Assembly: GCF_017104965.1 (NCBI RefSeq)
Contig: NZ_JAAGPR010000004.1
Coordinates: 124,001-188,000 of the forward strand
Reading direction: 5' to 3'
Length of the DNA: 64,000 nt
Origin: Paraburkholderia sp. Ac-20340
Lineage (GTDB): Bacteria > Pseudomonadota > Gammaproteobacteria > Burkholderiales > Burkholderiaceae
Below the pieces are notes generated by a model, which was not told where the DNA came from, did not search any database, and saw only the letters and a list, made by a program, of their open reading frames with translations. The position numbers and the translations under genes were made by a program. This document shows, in pieces, positions 8,451 to 18,001 of the stretch (positions are counted from its first letter, which is position 1; each line of letters begins with the position of its first letter).

Positions 8451-9932
8451 ATGTCTCTGAGCATCAGCAACGACTCCCTGCTGCCGGGCCGCAACTATAT
8501 CGATGGCGCGTGGGTGGACGCCGCCGACGGCACCACCTTCCCGGTCAGCGATCCGGCCACCGACGCCGTGTTCACGCAGGTGCCCAACAGCGGCGCTGAA
8601 GACGCAAAACGCGCCGTCGATGCCGCACAGAAAGCGTTCGCGTCCTGGCGCAAGGTGCCGGCCAAGCAGCGCGCCGCCATCATCAAGCGCTGGAACGATC
8701 TGATCGTTGCGCATACCGAAGACCTCGGCAAACTGATCTCGCGCGAACAGGGCAAGCCGCTCGCCGAAGGCAAGGGCGAAGTGCTGTACGCCGCCAGCTA
8801 CGTCGAATGGTTCGCCGAAGAAGCCACCCGCACGAACGGCGAGATCATTCCGGCGCCGGTGCCGGGCCGCCGCATGTATGCGCTGCGCGAACCGGTGGGC
8901 GTGATCGCCGCCGTCACGCCGTGGAATTTCCCGGCCGCGATGATCGCGCGCAAGATCGCCCCGGCGCTGGCCGCCGGTTGCACGGTCGTGTGCAAGCCCG
9001 CCGAAGACACGCCGCTCACGTCGCTCGCGCTGGTCAAGCTCGCCGAACAAGCCGGCGTGCCCGCGGGCGTGCTGAACATCGTCACCGCCTCGCGCGAGAA
9101 CACGCCCGCCGTGGTCGATGTCTGGCTCGACGATGCGCGCGTGCGCAAGATCACCTTCACGGGATCGACGCCGGTGGGCAAGCATCTCGCGCGCCGCAGC
9201 GCCGACACGCTCAAGAAGCTCTCGCTCGAACTGGGCGGCAACGCGCCGTTTATCGTGTTCGACGATGCCGATCTCGACGCCGCCGTCGAAGGCCTGATGA
9301 TCTCGAAGTTCCGCAACGGCGGGCAGACCTGCGTGTGCCCGAACCGCGTCTACGTGCAGGCGGGCGTGCATGACGCCTTCGTCGAGAAGCTGGCCGCGCG
9401 GGTCGGCGCACTGGTAGTCGGTCCGGCCACCAGCGCCAGCTCGCAGATCGGCCCGATGATCAATGCGCGCGCGGTCGAAAAGATCGAGCGTCACGTGCGC
9501 AATGCCGTGGAAAACGGCGCGAAAGTGGTCGTGGGCGGTACGCGCGTGCAGTCGGAACAGTGCACCTCGGCGAACTATTTCGCGCCGACCGTGCTGATCC
9601 ACGCCACGCCGTCGATGGATTGCTCGTGCGAGGAAACCTTCGGCCCGGTCGTGCCGGTCACGCGCTTCGAAACCGAAGCCGATGTGATCGCCCAGGCCAA
9701 TGCCACGCCGTTCGGTCTCGCCGCCTACTTCTACTCGACCGACGTGCGCCGCATCTGGCGTCTCGCGGACGCGCTGGAAAGCGGCATTGTCGGCGTCAAC
9801 GAAGGCGCGCTCGCCGCCGAAGCCGCTCCGTTCGGCGGCGTGAAGGATTCCGGTTACGGCCGCGAAGGCTCGACGCACGGCCTCGAGGAATACATGCACA
9901 TCAAGTACGTCTGCCAGGGCCAGCTGGACTGA
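8451..9932 (+). CDS. gabD: NAD(P)-dependent succinate-semialdehyde dehydrogenase
   Basis: A 493-residue aldehyde dehydrogenase closest in pattern to GabD. The catalytic Glu is E260 in LSLELGGNAPF and the nucleophilic Cys is C294 in NGGQTCVCPNR. PWNFPAAMIARKIAPALAAG (about 157-176) is the typical GabD substrate and cofactor segment, and FGGVKDSGYGREGS closes the protein. It oxidises succinate semialdehyde to succinate. The gabT gene 3.3 kb downstream in the same orientation makes the substrate assignment strong. Cofactor preference for NAD or NADP cannot be decided here. AAGGA in the leader is well placed before the ATG. Confidence 0.93.
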   Translation: MSLSISNDSLLPGRNYIDGAWVDAADGTTFPVSDPATDAVFTQVPNSGAEDAKRAVDAAQKAFASWRKVPAKQRAAIIKRWNDLIVAHTEDLGKLISREQGKPLAEGKGEVLYAASYVEWFAEEATRTNGEIIPAPVPGRRMYALREPVGVIAAVTPWNFPAAMIARKIAPALAAGCTVVCKPAEDTPLTSLALVKLAEQAGVPAGVLNIVTASRENTPAVVDVWLDDARVRKITFTGSTPVGKHLARRSADTLKKLSLELGGNAPFIVFDDADLDAAVEGLMISKFRNGGQTCVCPNRVYVQAGVHDAFVEKLAARVGALVVGPATSASSQIGPMINARAVEKIERHVRNAVENGAKVVVGGTRVQSEQCTSANYFAPTVLIHATPSMDCSCEETFGPVVPVTRFETEADVIAQANATPFGLAAYFYSTDVRRIWRLADALESGIVGVNEGALAAEAAPFGGVKDSGYGREGSTHGLEEYMHIKYVCQGQLD

Positions 9933-10146
9933 GCCTGCACACGACGGGCGGCCAGATCCAGCGCTGTGCATTCTGCTGTTTCGACCGCCCATTTCGATAT
10001 GTGGTGCTGTGGCCAGGGGCGTTTTCAATTATTTGTGCACACGCGGCATTTCTATACTGCTTCACGTGCTGCTTCAGTTGCAGCAACGCGGCAACGCTGC
10101 TTCGTAGTGGAAAACGCCGCACTGGCCACCCATCGCATACCGCTCC

Positions 10147-13140
10147 ATGACACGACTCAAGACCGCCGGCGCGCCGGATCTCAACCAGATGCTGATGCTG
10201 CGTCAGCAACTCGAAACGCAGACCACGGCAGAGATCCGCTTCGATCCGGCCACGCGCGCGATGTATGCGTCGGAGGCATCGAATTACCGCCAGCCGCCCA
10301 TCGGCGTCGTGATTCCACGCACTATCGACGATTTCAAAACCACCGTCGAACTGTGCGCGAAACTCGGCGTGGCGATCCTGCCGCGCGGCGCGGGCACGTC
10401 GATGTGCGGTCAGGCCGTCAACGCCGCCATCTGTATCGATCATTCGAAGTATCTGCACGCGATTGAAGCCATCGATGCCACAAGCGGTCACGCCATCGTG
10501 CAACCGGGCGTGATCTGCGATCAGCTGAAAAAAGCCGCGGCCACGCACGGTCTGACCTTTGGCCCCGATCCCGCCACGCATAGCCGCTGCACGCTGGGCG
10601 GCATGATCGGCAACAACTCGTGCGGCGCGCATTCGGTGATGGCGGGCAAGACCGTCGAGAACATCGAACGGCTCGACGTGCTGACGGCAACCGGCGCGCG
10701 CTTCTGGGTCGGCCCGACCGACGACGCCGCTTACGCCGACCATCTCGCCGCAGGCGGCGAGCGCGCGCGCATCGTCAAGGGTCTGCGCGAACTGGCCGAA
10801 CGCTACGCGGACGATATCCGCGCGGGCTTTCCGAAGCTCAAGCGCCGCGTCTCGGGTTACAACCTCGATCAACTGCTGCCGGAGAACGGCTTCAATATCG
10901 CGCGTGCGCTGGTCGGCAGCGAAGGCACGCTGGCCACCACGATGCGCGCGCAGGTCACGCTGGTCGAAGGACGGCCCGAGCGCGTGCTGGTCGTGCTCGG
11001 CTTCGAGACGATTTTCGATGCGGCCGATAGCGTGCCGCATCTGCTGCCGCTGGGCGCAATTGCGATGGAAGGGCTGGACCAGGGCATCGTCGGCGGCCTC
11101 AAGGCGTTGGGGCTCAAGCTCGACGACATCGCCGAACTGCCGGCGGGCGACGCCTGGCTGCTGGTCGAATTCGGCGCGAGCACGCGCGAAGCCGCCATCG
11201 CCCAGGCGCGCGCGATGGCCGAGGCCGCGCAGCAATTTCCGCAACGCCCGAGCGTGCGTTTCGTCGAAGACGCGGCCTTGATGAACCGGCTGTGGACGAT
11301 ACGCGAAACCGGCGCATCCGCGACTTCGCTGTCGCGCGATCCTTCAGCGCCCGACCCGGTGGTCGGCTGGGAAGACGCCGCCGTCGAGCCCGCGCTGCTC
11401 GGTGCGTATCTGCGCGAATTCACCGCGCTGGTGGCGCGCTACGGCTACAAGACCAATCTGTACGGCCATTTCGGCGATGGCTGCATTCATTCGCGCATTA
11501 CCTTCGATCTGCGCTCGGCCACGGGCGTGCGCGACTGGCGCTCGTTTCTCGATGAAGCCGCGCGCCTCGTGGTCAAGTATCAGGGCTCGCTCTCCGGCGA
11601 ACACGGCGACGGTCAGGCCAAGGGCGAATTCCTGCACCTGATGTACACGCCGCGCCTCATGCAGGCGTTCCGCGAATTCAAGGCGCTGTGGGACCCGCAA
11701 GGGCTGATGAACCCCGGCAAGCTGATCGACGCCATGCCGGTGGACGAAAACCTGCGTATGGGCCCGCAGTACCGCCAGGGCAACGTGAAAGGCATGTTCA
11801 CGTATCCGATGGCGGCTCAAACCGATAGCAATGACGCGCCCGCCGATGTGCCCGCAGAACGCGGCTACGGACGCGAAACCGAACGCTGTATCGGCATGGG
11901 CAAGTGCCGCTCGATGGACGGCGGGACGATGTGCCCGAGCTTCAAGGCCACCCGCGAGGAGCGCAATTCCACGCGCGGCCGCGCCCGCCTCTTCTTCGAG
12001 ATGCTCAACGGCGAGGTGATTGACGAAACGTCCAACGCCGAAGCCGTCAAGGAATCGATGGATCTGTGTCTGTCATGCAAGGGCTGCAAGAACGATTGCC
12101 CCACGCACGTGGATATCCCGAAGTATCGCGCGGAGTTCCTGCACCGCTATTACAAGACGCGCCGCCGTCCGTTGATGGAGGCGGCGGTGGGCCGCATCGG
12201 CGCGTGGCTGCCGGTTGCCACGCGTGTGAGCGGGCTCGTTAACGGTGCAATGCGCCAGCCGTTCGTCAGGAAGGCATCGCAGCGCTTTGGTCTCGCGCCG
12301 GGCGCCGCGTTTCCGCCTGTCGCGCGGCAGGCCTTTCGCGACACGCCAGCGGCGAAAAAGCTCATCGCGCCGTGGCCGCGCCACTTCGGCGCGCAGGACG
12401 TGGTCGTCTGGACCGACACGTTCAACAACGGCTTCTCGCCCGCCGTGCTCGACGCCGCCTTGCGCGTGGTCGAAGCCGCAGGCGGCACGCCGCGCCTCAC
12501 GCCGCGTCATGTCTGCTGCGGGCGTCCGCTCTACGACGTCGGCCTGCTCGACGCGGCGAAGAAGAACCTGCTCGACATCGTCGAGATGATGCGCGCGCCG
12601 GTTGCCGCCGGCGTCCCCGTGCTGATTCTCGAACCTAGCTGCCTTTCCGTGTTCCGCGACGAAATGCTGGCCTTGATCGGCCACGATGCCGAAGCCGGTC
12701 AACTTGCGCGCGATCTGTCCGCCGCGTGCATCACCGTGGCGGAATATGCCCAGAAACGTGGGCTGAAGTTGCCTAAAGACCTGCCCGGCGCGAGCCATGG
12801 CGCAGAGCCTGTGCATGTGCACACGCACTGCCATCAGCGAGCATGCGGCGGCGCGGGCGCGGAGAAAAACCTCGGCGCGAAAGTGCTCGATACCGGTTGT
12901 TGCGGTATGGCCGGCGCATTCGGCTATCACCACAAGACCGCGGAAGTGGCGAAAGCCGTCGGCGAAAAGGAACTGGTGCCGAAGCTCGCGGCGCTCCCCG
13001 CCAACGCCATCGTGGTCGCCGACGGTTTCAGTTGCCGCACGCAGATCGGCAAGCTCACCGGCCGCACGGCGCAGCATCTCGCGCAGGCAATCGCCAATGC
13101 GAACCCGCCTGTGCGCTCCGGCCCGGACGATTCCGCGTAG
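10147..13140 (+). CDS. FAD-binding and 4Fe-4S oxidoreductase, YdiJ/D-2-hydroxyglutarate dehydrogenase-like
   Basis: A 997-residue three-part protein. An N-terminal PCMH-type FAD domain carries PRGAGTSMCGQAVN, GGMIGNNSCGAHSVMAGKT and ALVGSEGTLATT. The GlcD-type C-domain contains YGHFGDGCIHSRI and LSGEHGDGQAKGEF. Around residues 580-655 are two ferredoxin-like cysteine sets (CIGMGKCRSMDGGTMCP and CLSCKGCKNDCP). Two CCG-domain motifs follow (HVCCGRP near 788, TGCCGMAG near 916). This architecture matches E. coli YdiJ, reported as a D-2-hydroxyglutarate dehydrogenase, and fused glycolate or lactate oxidases. It passes electrons from a 2-hydroxy acid towards the respiratory chain. Between gabD and gabT, it may re-oxidise 2-hydroxyglutarate or a gamma-hydroxy acid side product; that is inference. 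Confidence 0.88.
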   Translation: MTRLKTAGAPDLNQMLMLRQQLETQTTAEIRFDPATRAMYASEASNYRQPPIGVVIPRTIDDFKTTVELCAKLGVAILPRGAGTSMCGQAVNAAICIDHSKYLHAIEAIDATSGHAIVQPGVICDQLKKAAATHGLTFGPDPATHSRCTLGGMIGNNSCGAHSVMAGKTVENIERLDVLTATGARFWVGPTDDAAYADHLAAGGERARIVKGLRELAERYADDIRAGFPKLKRRVSGYNLDQLLPENGFNIARALVGSEGTLATTMRAQVTLVEGRPERVLVVLGFETIFDAADSVPHLLPLGAIAMEGLDQGIVGGLKALGLKLDDIAELPAGDAWLLVEFGASTREAAIAQARAMAEAAQQFPQRPSVRFVEDAALMNRLWTIRETGASATSLSRDPSAPDPVVGWEDAAVEPALLGAYLREFTALVARYGYKTNLYGHFGDGCIHSRITFDLRSATGVRDWRSFLDEAARLVVKYQGSLSGEHGDGQAKGEFLHLMYTPRLMQAFREFKALWDPQGLMNPGKLIDAMPVDENLRMGPQYRQGNVKGMFTYPMAAQTDSNDAPADVPAERGYGRETERCIGMGKCRSMDGGTMCPSFKATREERNSTRGRARLFFEMLNGEVIDETSNAEAVKESMDLCLSCKGCKNDCPTHVDIPKYRAEFLHRYYKTRRRPLMEAAVGRIGAWLPVATRVSGLVNGAMRQPFVRKASQRFGLAPGAAFPPVARQAFRDTPAAKKLIAPWPRHFGAQDVVVWTDTFNNGFSPAVLDAALRVVEAAGGTPRLTPRHVCCGRPLYDVGLLDAAKKNLLDIVEMMRAPVAAGVPVLILEPSCLSVFRDEMLALIGHDAEAGQLARDLSAACITVAEYAQKRGLKLPKDLPGASHGAEPVHVHTHCHQRACGGAGAEKNLGAKVLDTGCCGMAGAFGYHHKTAEVAKAVGEKELVPKLAALPANAIVVADGFSCRTQIGKLTGRTAQHLAQAIANANPPVRSGPDDSA

Positions 13141-13221
13141 CGGCCAGCCTTTGACATGACTCATTCACCTTTGCTCAACACCGTCTGAATGCGGTAACGC
13201 ACCCTCAAGAGAGAACCTGAC

Positions 13222-14514
13222 ATGACCCGCGACAACCCAACCCTCATCGAACATCGCCAGCATCACGTGCCGCGCGGCGTCGTCACCGCTCATCCGCTGT
13301 TCGTCGACAAGGCGCAAGGCGCGGAACTGTGGGACGTCGAAGGCCGCCGCTTTATCGATTTCGTCGGCGGGATTGGCGTGCAGAACATCGGCCATAGCCA
13401 TCCGCGCGTGATCGAAGCCGTGCAGAAGCAGATGGCGAAGGTTACGCACGCCGCCTTCCAGGTGGTGGGCTACGAGGTCTACACGCAACTGGCCGAACGC
13501 CTGAACACGCTCGTGGGCAACGGCGAACACTACAAGTCGTTCTTTTCGACCACCGGCGCGGAAGCCGTCGAGAACGCCATCAAGGTCGCGCGCGCCTGGC
13601 GCAAGGTGCCGGGCGTGATCGCCTTCCGTGGCGGCTTTCATGGCCGCACGCTGCTGGGCTCGACGCTCACCGGCATGAGCGCGCCGTACAAGCAGAATTT
13701 CGGTCCGATGGCGGGCGAGGTCTATCACACGCCCTATCCCGACGCCTACCGCAACTTCAGCGCCGCCGATGCGATCCGCTCGCTCGAAGATCTGTTCGCC
13801 ACGCAGATCGCGCCGGAGCGCGTCGCCGCGATCATTCTGGAGCCGGTGCAAGGCGACGGCGGTTTCCTCCCGGCGGGCAAGGAGTTCATGCAGGCGCTGC
13901 GCGAACTGACGACGCGCCACGGCATCGTGCTGATCTGCGACGAAATCCAGGCGGGCTTCGGGCGCACCGGCGAGATGTTCGGTTTCCAGCACTTCGGTAT
14001 CCAGCCCGATGTCATCACGGTTGCCAAGAGCCTTGCGGGCGGCCTGCCGATTTCGGGTATCGTCGGCCGTGCGGAGATCATGGACGCGCCGCTGCCCGGC
14101 GGCCTGGGCGGCACGTATGGCGGCAACCCGCTGGGCTGCGCGGCGGCGCTTGCGGTGCTCGACGTGTTCGAAGAAGAACAGCTGCTGGCGAAGGGCCGCG
14201 CGCTCGGCGCGAAGATGCACGCGGGTCTTGAACAGATCGCGCGCGATCACGCCGCGATCGGCACGGTGCGCGGCCTCGGCCCGATGGCGGCGCTCGAATT
14301 CGTGCGCGGCGGCGATCCGTTCCAGCCCGACGCCGATTTCGCCCAGGCCGTCATCGATCAATGCCGTGAAGACGGCCTGCTCGTGATTAAATGCGGCGTG
14401 CACCGCAACACGGTGCGTCTGCTGGCGCCGTTGACCGTGAGCGACGCAATCCTCGACGAAGCACTGACGATCCTGCGCAACGCGGTAACGAAGGTATCGG
14501 CCAAGGCGCGCTAA
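13222..14514 (+). CDS. gabT: 4-aminobutyrate--2-oxoglutarate aminotransferase
   Basis: A 430-residue class III PLP aminotransferase. The Schiff-base lysine is K269 in ITVAKSLAGGLP, the PLP-nitrogen Asp is D240 in LICDEIQAGFGRTG, and the phosphate site FSTTGAEAVENA is near residues 108-119. Length and motifs match GabT/PuuE. It converts GABA and 2-oxoglutarate to succinate semialdehyde and glutamate, feeding gabD upstream. AGAGAGAACC in the leader serves as ribosome binding site. Related omega-aminotransferases such as 5-aminovalerate aminotransferase look alike, so a broader substrate range is possible, but pairing with gabD supports the GABA assignment. Confidence 0.92.
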   Translation: MTRDNPTLIEHRQHHVPRGVVTAHPLFVDKAQGAELWDVEGRRFIDFVGGIGVQNIGHSHPRVIEAVQKQMAKVTHAAFQVVGYEVYTQLAERLNTLVGNGEHYKSFFSTTGAEAVENAIKVARAWRKVPGVIAFRGGFHGRTLLGSTLTGMSAPYKQNFGPMAGEVYHTPYPDAYRNFSAADAIRSLEDLFATQIAPERVAAIILEPVQGDGGFLPAGKEFMQALRELTTRHGIVLICDEIQAGFGRTGEMFGFQHFGIQPDVITVAKSLAGGLPISGIVGRAEIMDAPLPGGLGGTYGGNPLGCAAALAVLDVFEEEQLLAKGRALGAKMHAGLEQIARDHAAIGTVRGLGPMAALEFVRGGDPFQPDADFAQAVIDQCREDGLLVIKCGVHRNTVRLLAPLTVSDAILDEALTILRNAVTKVSAKAR

Positions 14515-14609
14515 AGTCCGCCAAGGCCCGCTTAGGCCCGCTAAGGCCACGCCTGGGTTCGGGAGCGCGTTCGAGAACGGCTTCGCGACCGGACCCAGGC
14601 GCATTTCAT

Positions 14610-15560
14610 ATGGACCTATCCATGCTAATGGTCGTCAAATCGGGCGGACCGGAAGCGCTGCCGCAATGGCGGTCGCTCTACCGCGAACTGTTGCCCGAAC
14701 TGGAAATCGTCGGTTGGGACGATCCGGCGCTCGATCCCGCGAAAGTCGAATACGCCATGGTCTGGGAACCGACGCCCGGACGCCTCGCCCAGTTTCCCGC
14801 CCTGCGCGCGATCCTGAGCAGCGCCGCGGGCGTGGACCACATTACCCGCGATCCTTCGGTGCCCGCGCATTTGCCGATCGTGCGGATGGTGACGCCCGAA
14901 ACCGGCGAGCGCATGGCGGACTTCGTCACCGCCTGCGCCTATGCCATCGTGCGCGACTTTCCGCTGTTGCGCGAAGCGCAAATGGCGCGGCGCTGGGACG
15001 AAGGCCTCGTTGGCCGGCGCGCGAGCGAAACCACCGTGGCGATTCTCGGCCTGGGCAATCTGGGCGTGGCGTGCGCCCAGCGGCTCGCGGTCAATGGCTT
15101 TCGCGTCAAAGGCTGGGCGCGCACGCCCAAGCAGATCGCGCAGTGCGAGAGCTTTGCCGGCGACGACGGGCTGCACGCCTGCGTTGCGGGCGCGGATATC
15201 GTCGTCAATCTGCTTCCCGATACGCCCGCCACGCGCGGTTTGATCGACAGCGGTTTTCTGGCTGCGCTGCCGCGCGGTGCGTCGCTGATCAACGTGGGAC
15301 GCGCACCGCAAGTCGATCTTCAGGCCGTAGTGGCGAGCCTCGATGCCGGGCATCTGCACAGCGCGTTTCTCGACGTATTCGATACCGAACCGCTCGCGCC
15401 GAATGATCCGCTGTGGCAACACCCCAGACTGTGGGTGAGTTCGCATATTGCTTCTGCGGTGTCGCGCGAAAGCAAAGCCAGGCAGGTCGTCAAAACGATT
15501 CTCGCCGACCGCGCGGGACAGGCGCTGGAACACGTTTATACCGCCGATTTCGGTTATTGA
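14610..15560 (+). CDS. ghrA: Glyoxylate/hydroxypyruvate reductase A-like 2-hydroxyacid dehydrogenase
   Basis: A 316-residue D-isomer-specific 2-hydroxyacid dehydrogenase of the GhrA type. YAMVWEPTPG near the N-terminus and LSSAAGVDHI resemble GhrA. The NAD(P) Rossmann motif is LGLGNLGVACA near residues 147-157. The catalytic triad appears as Arg in LINVGRAPQ, Glu in FDTEPLAP and His in VSSHIASA. It reduces glyoxylate or hydroxypyruvate to the hydroxy acid. An upstream in-frame extension to 14391 overlaps gabT and is not protein-like, so the ATG at 14610 is chosen. It is the last gene before a strong terminator and may handle 2-oxo or hydroxy-acid products together with the large flavoprotein upstream. 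Confidence 0.88.
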   Translation: MDLSMLMVVKSGGPEALPQWRSLYRELLPELEIVGWDDPALDPAKVEYAMVWEPTPGRLAQFPALRAILSSAAGVDHITRDPSVPAHLPIVRMVTPETGERMADFVTACAYAIVRDFPLLREAQMARRWDEGLVGRRASETTVAILGLGNLGVACAQRLAVNGFRVKGWARTPKQIAQCESFAGDDGLHACVAGADIVVNLLPDTPATRGLIDSGFLAALPRGASLINVGRAPQVDLQAVVASLDAGHLHSAFLDVFDTEPLAPNDPLWQHPRLWVSSHIASAVSRESKARQVVKTILADRAGQALEHVYTADFGY

Positions 15561-15588
15561 GCGCCTGAGTCGCACCTCGAATCACCTC

Positions 15589-15619
15589 AATCCCCAGCGG
15601 GCAACTGCTGGGGATTTTT
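15589..15619 (+). terminator. Rho-independent terminator of the forward catabolic cluster
   Basis: A perfect 10-bp inverted repeat, AATCCCCAGC at 15589-15598 and GCTGGGGATT at 15607-15616, with an 8-nt loop, followed by a T-rich run. It begins 28 bp after the stop of the GhrA-like gene and has the textbook intrinsic form. Confidence 0.93.
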
Positions 15620-15912
15620 ATTTATTCGCATTCCCAACTTTTGTACATCGCGGATAAACGGTGGTGCGCCCCGCCCTCTTATGGCGAAAACGGCAGCATA
15701 TGCCGAATCGCAGCCTGAAAGCACAGTAATCGCGTGTCTGGCGATTTTATACAGAACGAATCCGCAGTTTTAGCGTGCTCCAATTGAGCCTCTGAATCGA
15801 ATCGCCCTCACGAGGCGATGGCAGTCTGCGATGACGTTGCTTGCCTCGAATGACTGACCAATAAATCTGGACTACGAATTTCCAACCACACTCTACAGCC
15901 TGGAGTACGCAA
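15620..15912. other. AT-richer leader region of the porin gene
   Basis: About 290 bp between the terminator and the porin start. It should hold the porin promoter and leader. A 6-bp stem (ATCGCC/GGCGAT at 15801-15819) is too weak to call. GGAG just before 15913 is the ribosome binding site. No confident promoter or coding frame is seen. Confidence 0.45.
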
Positions 15913-17076
15913 ATGAAGAAGACCGCCCGAAACACGTTAGGCGCCGGTGTATCCGTCGCACTTTTTGCAGGTGCCAGCCTCGCTCACGCGCAGAACAGCG
16001 TGACACTCTATGGCGTTGCCGACACCGGTATTGCGTACGTCAACCACGCAAGCGGCAGCAAGAATGCCGTGACGATGTCCAGCGGCAACCTGAGCGGCAG
16101 CCGTTGGGGCCTCAAAGGTTCGGAGGATCTGGGCGGCGGTCTGAAATCCGTGTTCCAGCTGGAAAGCGGTTTCAATATCAATACCGGCGCAGCGGGCCAG
16201 GGTTCGCGCCTGTTTGGCCGCCGCGCCTTTGTGGGTTTGAGCAGCGCGGACTGGGGCACGCTCACGGCGGGCCGTCAGTATGAAGCGTCGGTCGACATGA
16301 TTCAGGCCATCACCGGCGACAACTACTTCAGCACGATGTTTACGACGCCGGGCGATATCGACAACAACGATAACGACATGCGCGTCAACAATTCGATCAA
16401 GTACCTCAGCCCGAACTGGAAGGGTCTGCAGGTCGAAGTCGTCTACGGTTTCAGCGGTCTCGCGGGTCAGACCGGCCAGGGCTACACCTACTCGGGCGGC
16501 GTGTCGTATGCAAACGGCCCGCTCAATCTGGCGGCCATGTATATGCGCCTGACCAACGAACCGTCGTCGGGCGTCAAGCGATCGACGTGGGCCAGTAGCG
16601 CGGATTCGCTATTCGTCAGCCCGATCAACCAGGGTTACCAGAGCGCGAAGTCGATGGGCGTGGCAGAAGCGGCCGCGCAATACGCACTGGGTTCGCTGCT
16701 GATCGGCGCGTCGTATAGCAACGTGCAATATCAGAGCGATGCGGCTTCGAGTTTTTCGGGCGAGCAGCACTACAACGTCGGCAAGACGTTTCTCGCGTAT
16801 CGCTTTACGCCGGCGTTTCTTGGCGGGATTGGCTATGAGTTCGTGAAGGCTTCGGGCGATACGTCCGCGACGTATAACGAAATCAGTATCGGCGCGGACT
16901 ATAACCTGTCGAAGCTCACCGATGTCTATGCGCTCGCCGGTTATCAGCATGCCAGCGGCACGCAGCGCAAGGCCGACGGCACGCTACAGGCTGCGGTCGC
17001 CTCGATCGGATCGTATGGACGCAGCGGCACGAGCAGCCAGTCGATGGCGATTGTCGGCATTCGTCACAAGTTCTGA
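15913..17076 (+). CDS. Gram-negative general porin (Burkholderia OmpC-like)
   Basis: A 387-residue outer-membrane protein with a cleavable signal peptide (hydrophobic core, then ASLAHAQ near residue 25) and a mature start NSVTLYGVADTGIAYVNHAS, the hallmark of the beta-proteobacterial porin_4 family. SRWGLKGSEDLGGGLKSVFQ and GRRAFVGLSSADWGTLTAGR are family signatures; the latter borders the constriction loop. The protein ends in Phe (VGIRHKF), the C-terminal BAM recognition residue. It probably forms a trimeric 16-strand channel for small hydrophilic solutes. It has its own leader and lies between two importer clusters, so it may admit their substrates across the outer membrane; that is inferred. 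Confidence 0.95.
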   Translation: MKKTARNTLGAGVSVALFAGASLAHAQNSVTLYGVADTGIAYVNHASGSKNAVTMSSGNLSGSRWGLKGSEDLGGGLKSVFQLESGFNINTGAAGQGSRLFGRRAFVGLSSADWGTLTAGRQYEASVDMIQAITGDNYFSTMFTTPGDIDNNDNDMRVNNSIKYLSPNWKGLQVEVVYGFSGLAGQTGQGYTYSGGVSYANGPLNLAAMYMRLTNEPSSGVKRSTWASSADSLFVSPINQGYQSAKSMGVAEAAAQYALGSLLIGASYSNVQYQSDAASSFSGEQHYNVGKTFLAYRFTPAFLGGIGYEFVKASGDTSATYNEISIGADYNLSKLTDVYALAGYQHASGTQRKADGTLQAAVASIGSYGRSGTSSQSMAIVGIRHKF

Positions 17077-17087
17077 TGTGATTGTAG

Positions 17088-17125
17088 ATCGATGCCTGCC
17101 TGTACATTTTCAGGCAGGCATCGAT
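17088..17125. terminator. Bidirectional terminator between porin and Pot operon
   Basis: A perfect 15-bp stem (ATCGATGCCTGCCTG at 17088-17102 and its complement at 17111-17125) with an 8-nt loop, located 12 bp after the porin stop and 24 bp before the end of the converging permease gene. The T-run is short on both sides, so it may terminate both strands with help from RNA structure alone. Confidence 0.8.
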
Positions 17126-17148
17126 TTCACCGCTTGCTCAACGGGCTT

Positions 17149-17988
17149 TTATGCCTTGACGGCACGCGCGGCGTTGCGGCCGCGCAGCCATTCGAGCGCA
17201 AGCAGCAGGCAGGTGGAAAACACAATCAGGATGGTCGCCAGCGCGGCAATGGTCGGGCTGATGTTTTCGCGGATACCGGTGAACATCTGGCGCGGCAGCG
17301 TCGTTTGATCGGCGCCGGCGAGGAACAGCGTGACCACCACTTCGTCGAACGAGGTTGCGAAGGCGAACAGCGCGCCGGAAATCACGCCCGGCGCGATCAC
17401 GGGCAGCGTGATGCGAAAGAACGTCGTGACCGGATTCGCGCCCAGCGACAGGCTCGCGCGCACGAGATTGTGATTGAAGCCCGCGAGCGTGGCGGACACC
17501 GTCGTCACCACGAACGGCACACCCAGCGAAGCATGCGCGAGAATCAGGCCGATATACGTGTTGGCCAGTCCGAGCGGCGCGAAGAACAGATACATGCCCA
17601 CGCCCACCACCACCACGGGCACGATCATCGGCGAAATGAGGATCGCCATCAGCAGCGACTTGCCGCGGAAGTCGGCCTTGTTCAGCCCGATGGCCGCCAG
17701 CGTGCCGAGCACGGTTGCCACCACCGTCGCCAGCGGCCCGACGATAAAGCTGTTCTTCGCCGCCATGCGCCATTCGTCGGACATGACGAGATTTTCGTAC
17801 CAGCGCAGCGACCAGCCCGGAATCGGATAAACGAGGAACGTGCTCGACGAAAACGACAGCGGCACGATCGCCAGCACGGGCAGGATCAGATACAGCAGCG
17901 TGAGCACGGCGAGGCCGCGCAGCGTGAAATACCAGATGCGTTCGATGCCCGAGGTATGCGGCGCAAAAAGCGGTTTCGCGAATTTCAT
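17149..17988 (-). CDS. Polyamine-type ABC transporter permease, PotC/PotI-like
   Basis: A 279-residue permease with about six transmembrane helices. The first is LRGLAVLTLLYLILPVLAIV; PLSFSSSTFLVYPIPGWSLR and WYENLVMSDEWRMAAKNSF are typical of PotC/PotI. The EAA loop region is NLVRASLSLGANPVTTFFRI near residues 175-195. It forms the inner-membrane channel with the PotB-like protein encoded 13 bp upstream. Gene order on this strand is ATPase, binding protein, PotB-like, PotC-like. A specific polyamine cannot be assigned from the permease. Confidence 0.93.
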   Translation of the reverse strand: MKFAKPLFAPHTSGIERIWYFTLRGLAVLTLLYLILPVLAIVPLSFSSSTFLVYPIPGWSLRWYENLVMSDEWRMAAKNSFIVGPLATVVATVLGTLAAIGLNKADFRGKSLLMAILISPMIVPVVVVGVGMYLFFAPLGLANTYIGLILAHASLGVPFVVTTVSATLAGFNHNLVRASLSLGANPVTTFFRITLPVIAPGVISGALFAFATSFDEVVVTLFLAGADQTTLPRQMFTGIRENISPTIAALATILIVFSTCLLLALEWLRGRNAARAVKA

Positions 17989-18001
17989 GTCGTTGCCCCC
18001 G

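Noticed and set aside
5820..10028. A 1402-codon open frame on the minus strand across the ABC transporter and gabD genes
   Set aside because: It is antisense to four well-recognised genes, is rich in Arg, His, Ala and Asp, and matches no family. It is a by-product of high-GC codon bias.
17088..17125. Long inverted repeat after the porin gene as an attachment site
   Set aside because: It is a simple hairpin between convergent genes with no integrase or duplicated copy nearby; a terminator explains it.
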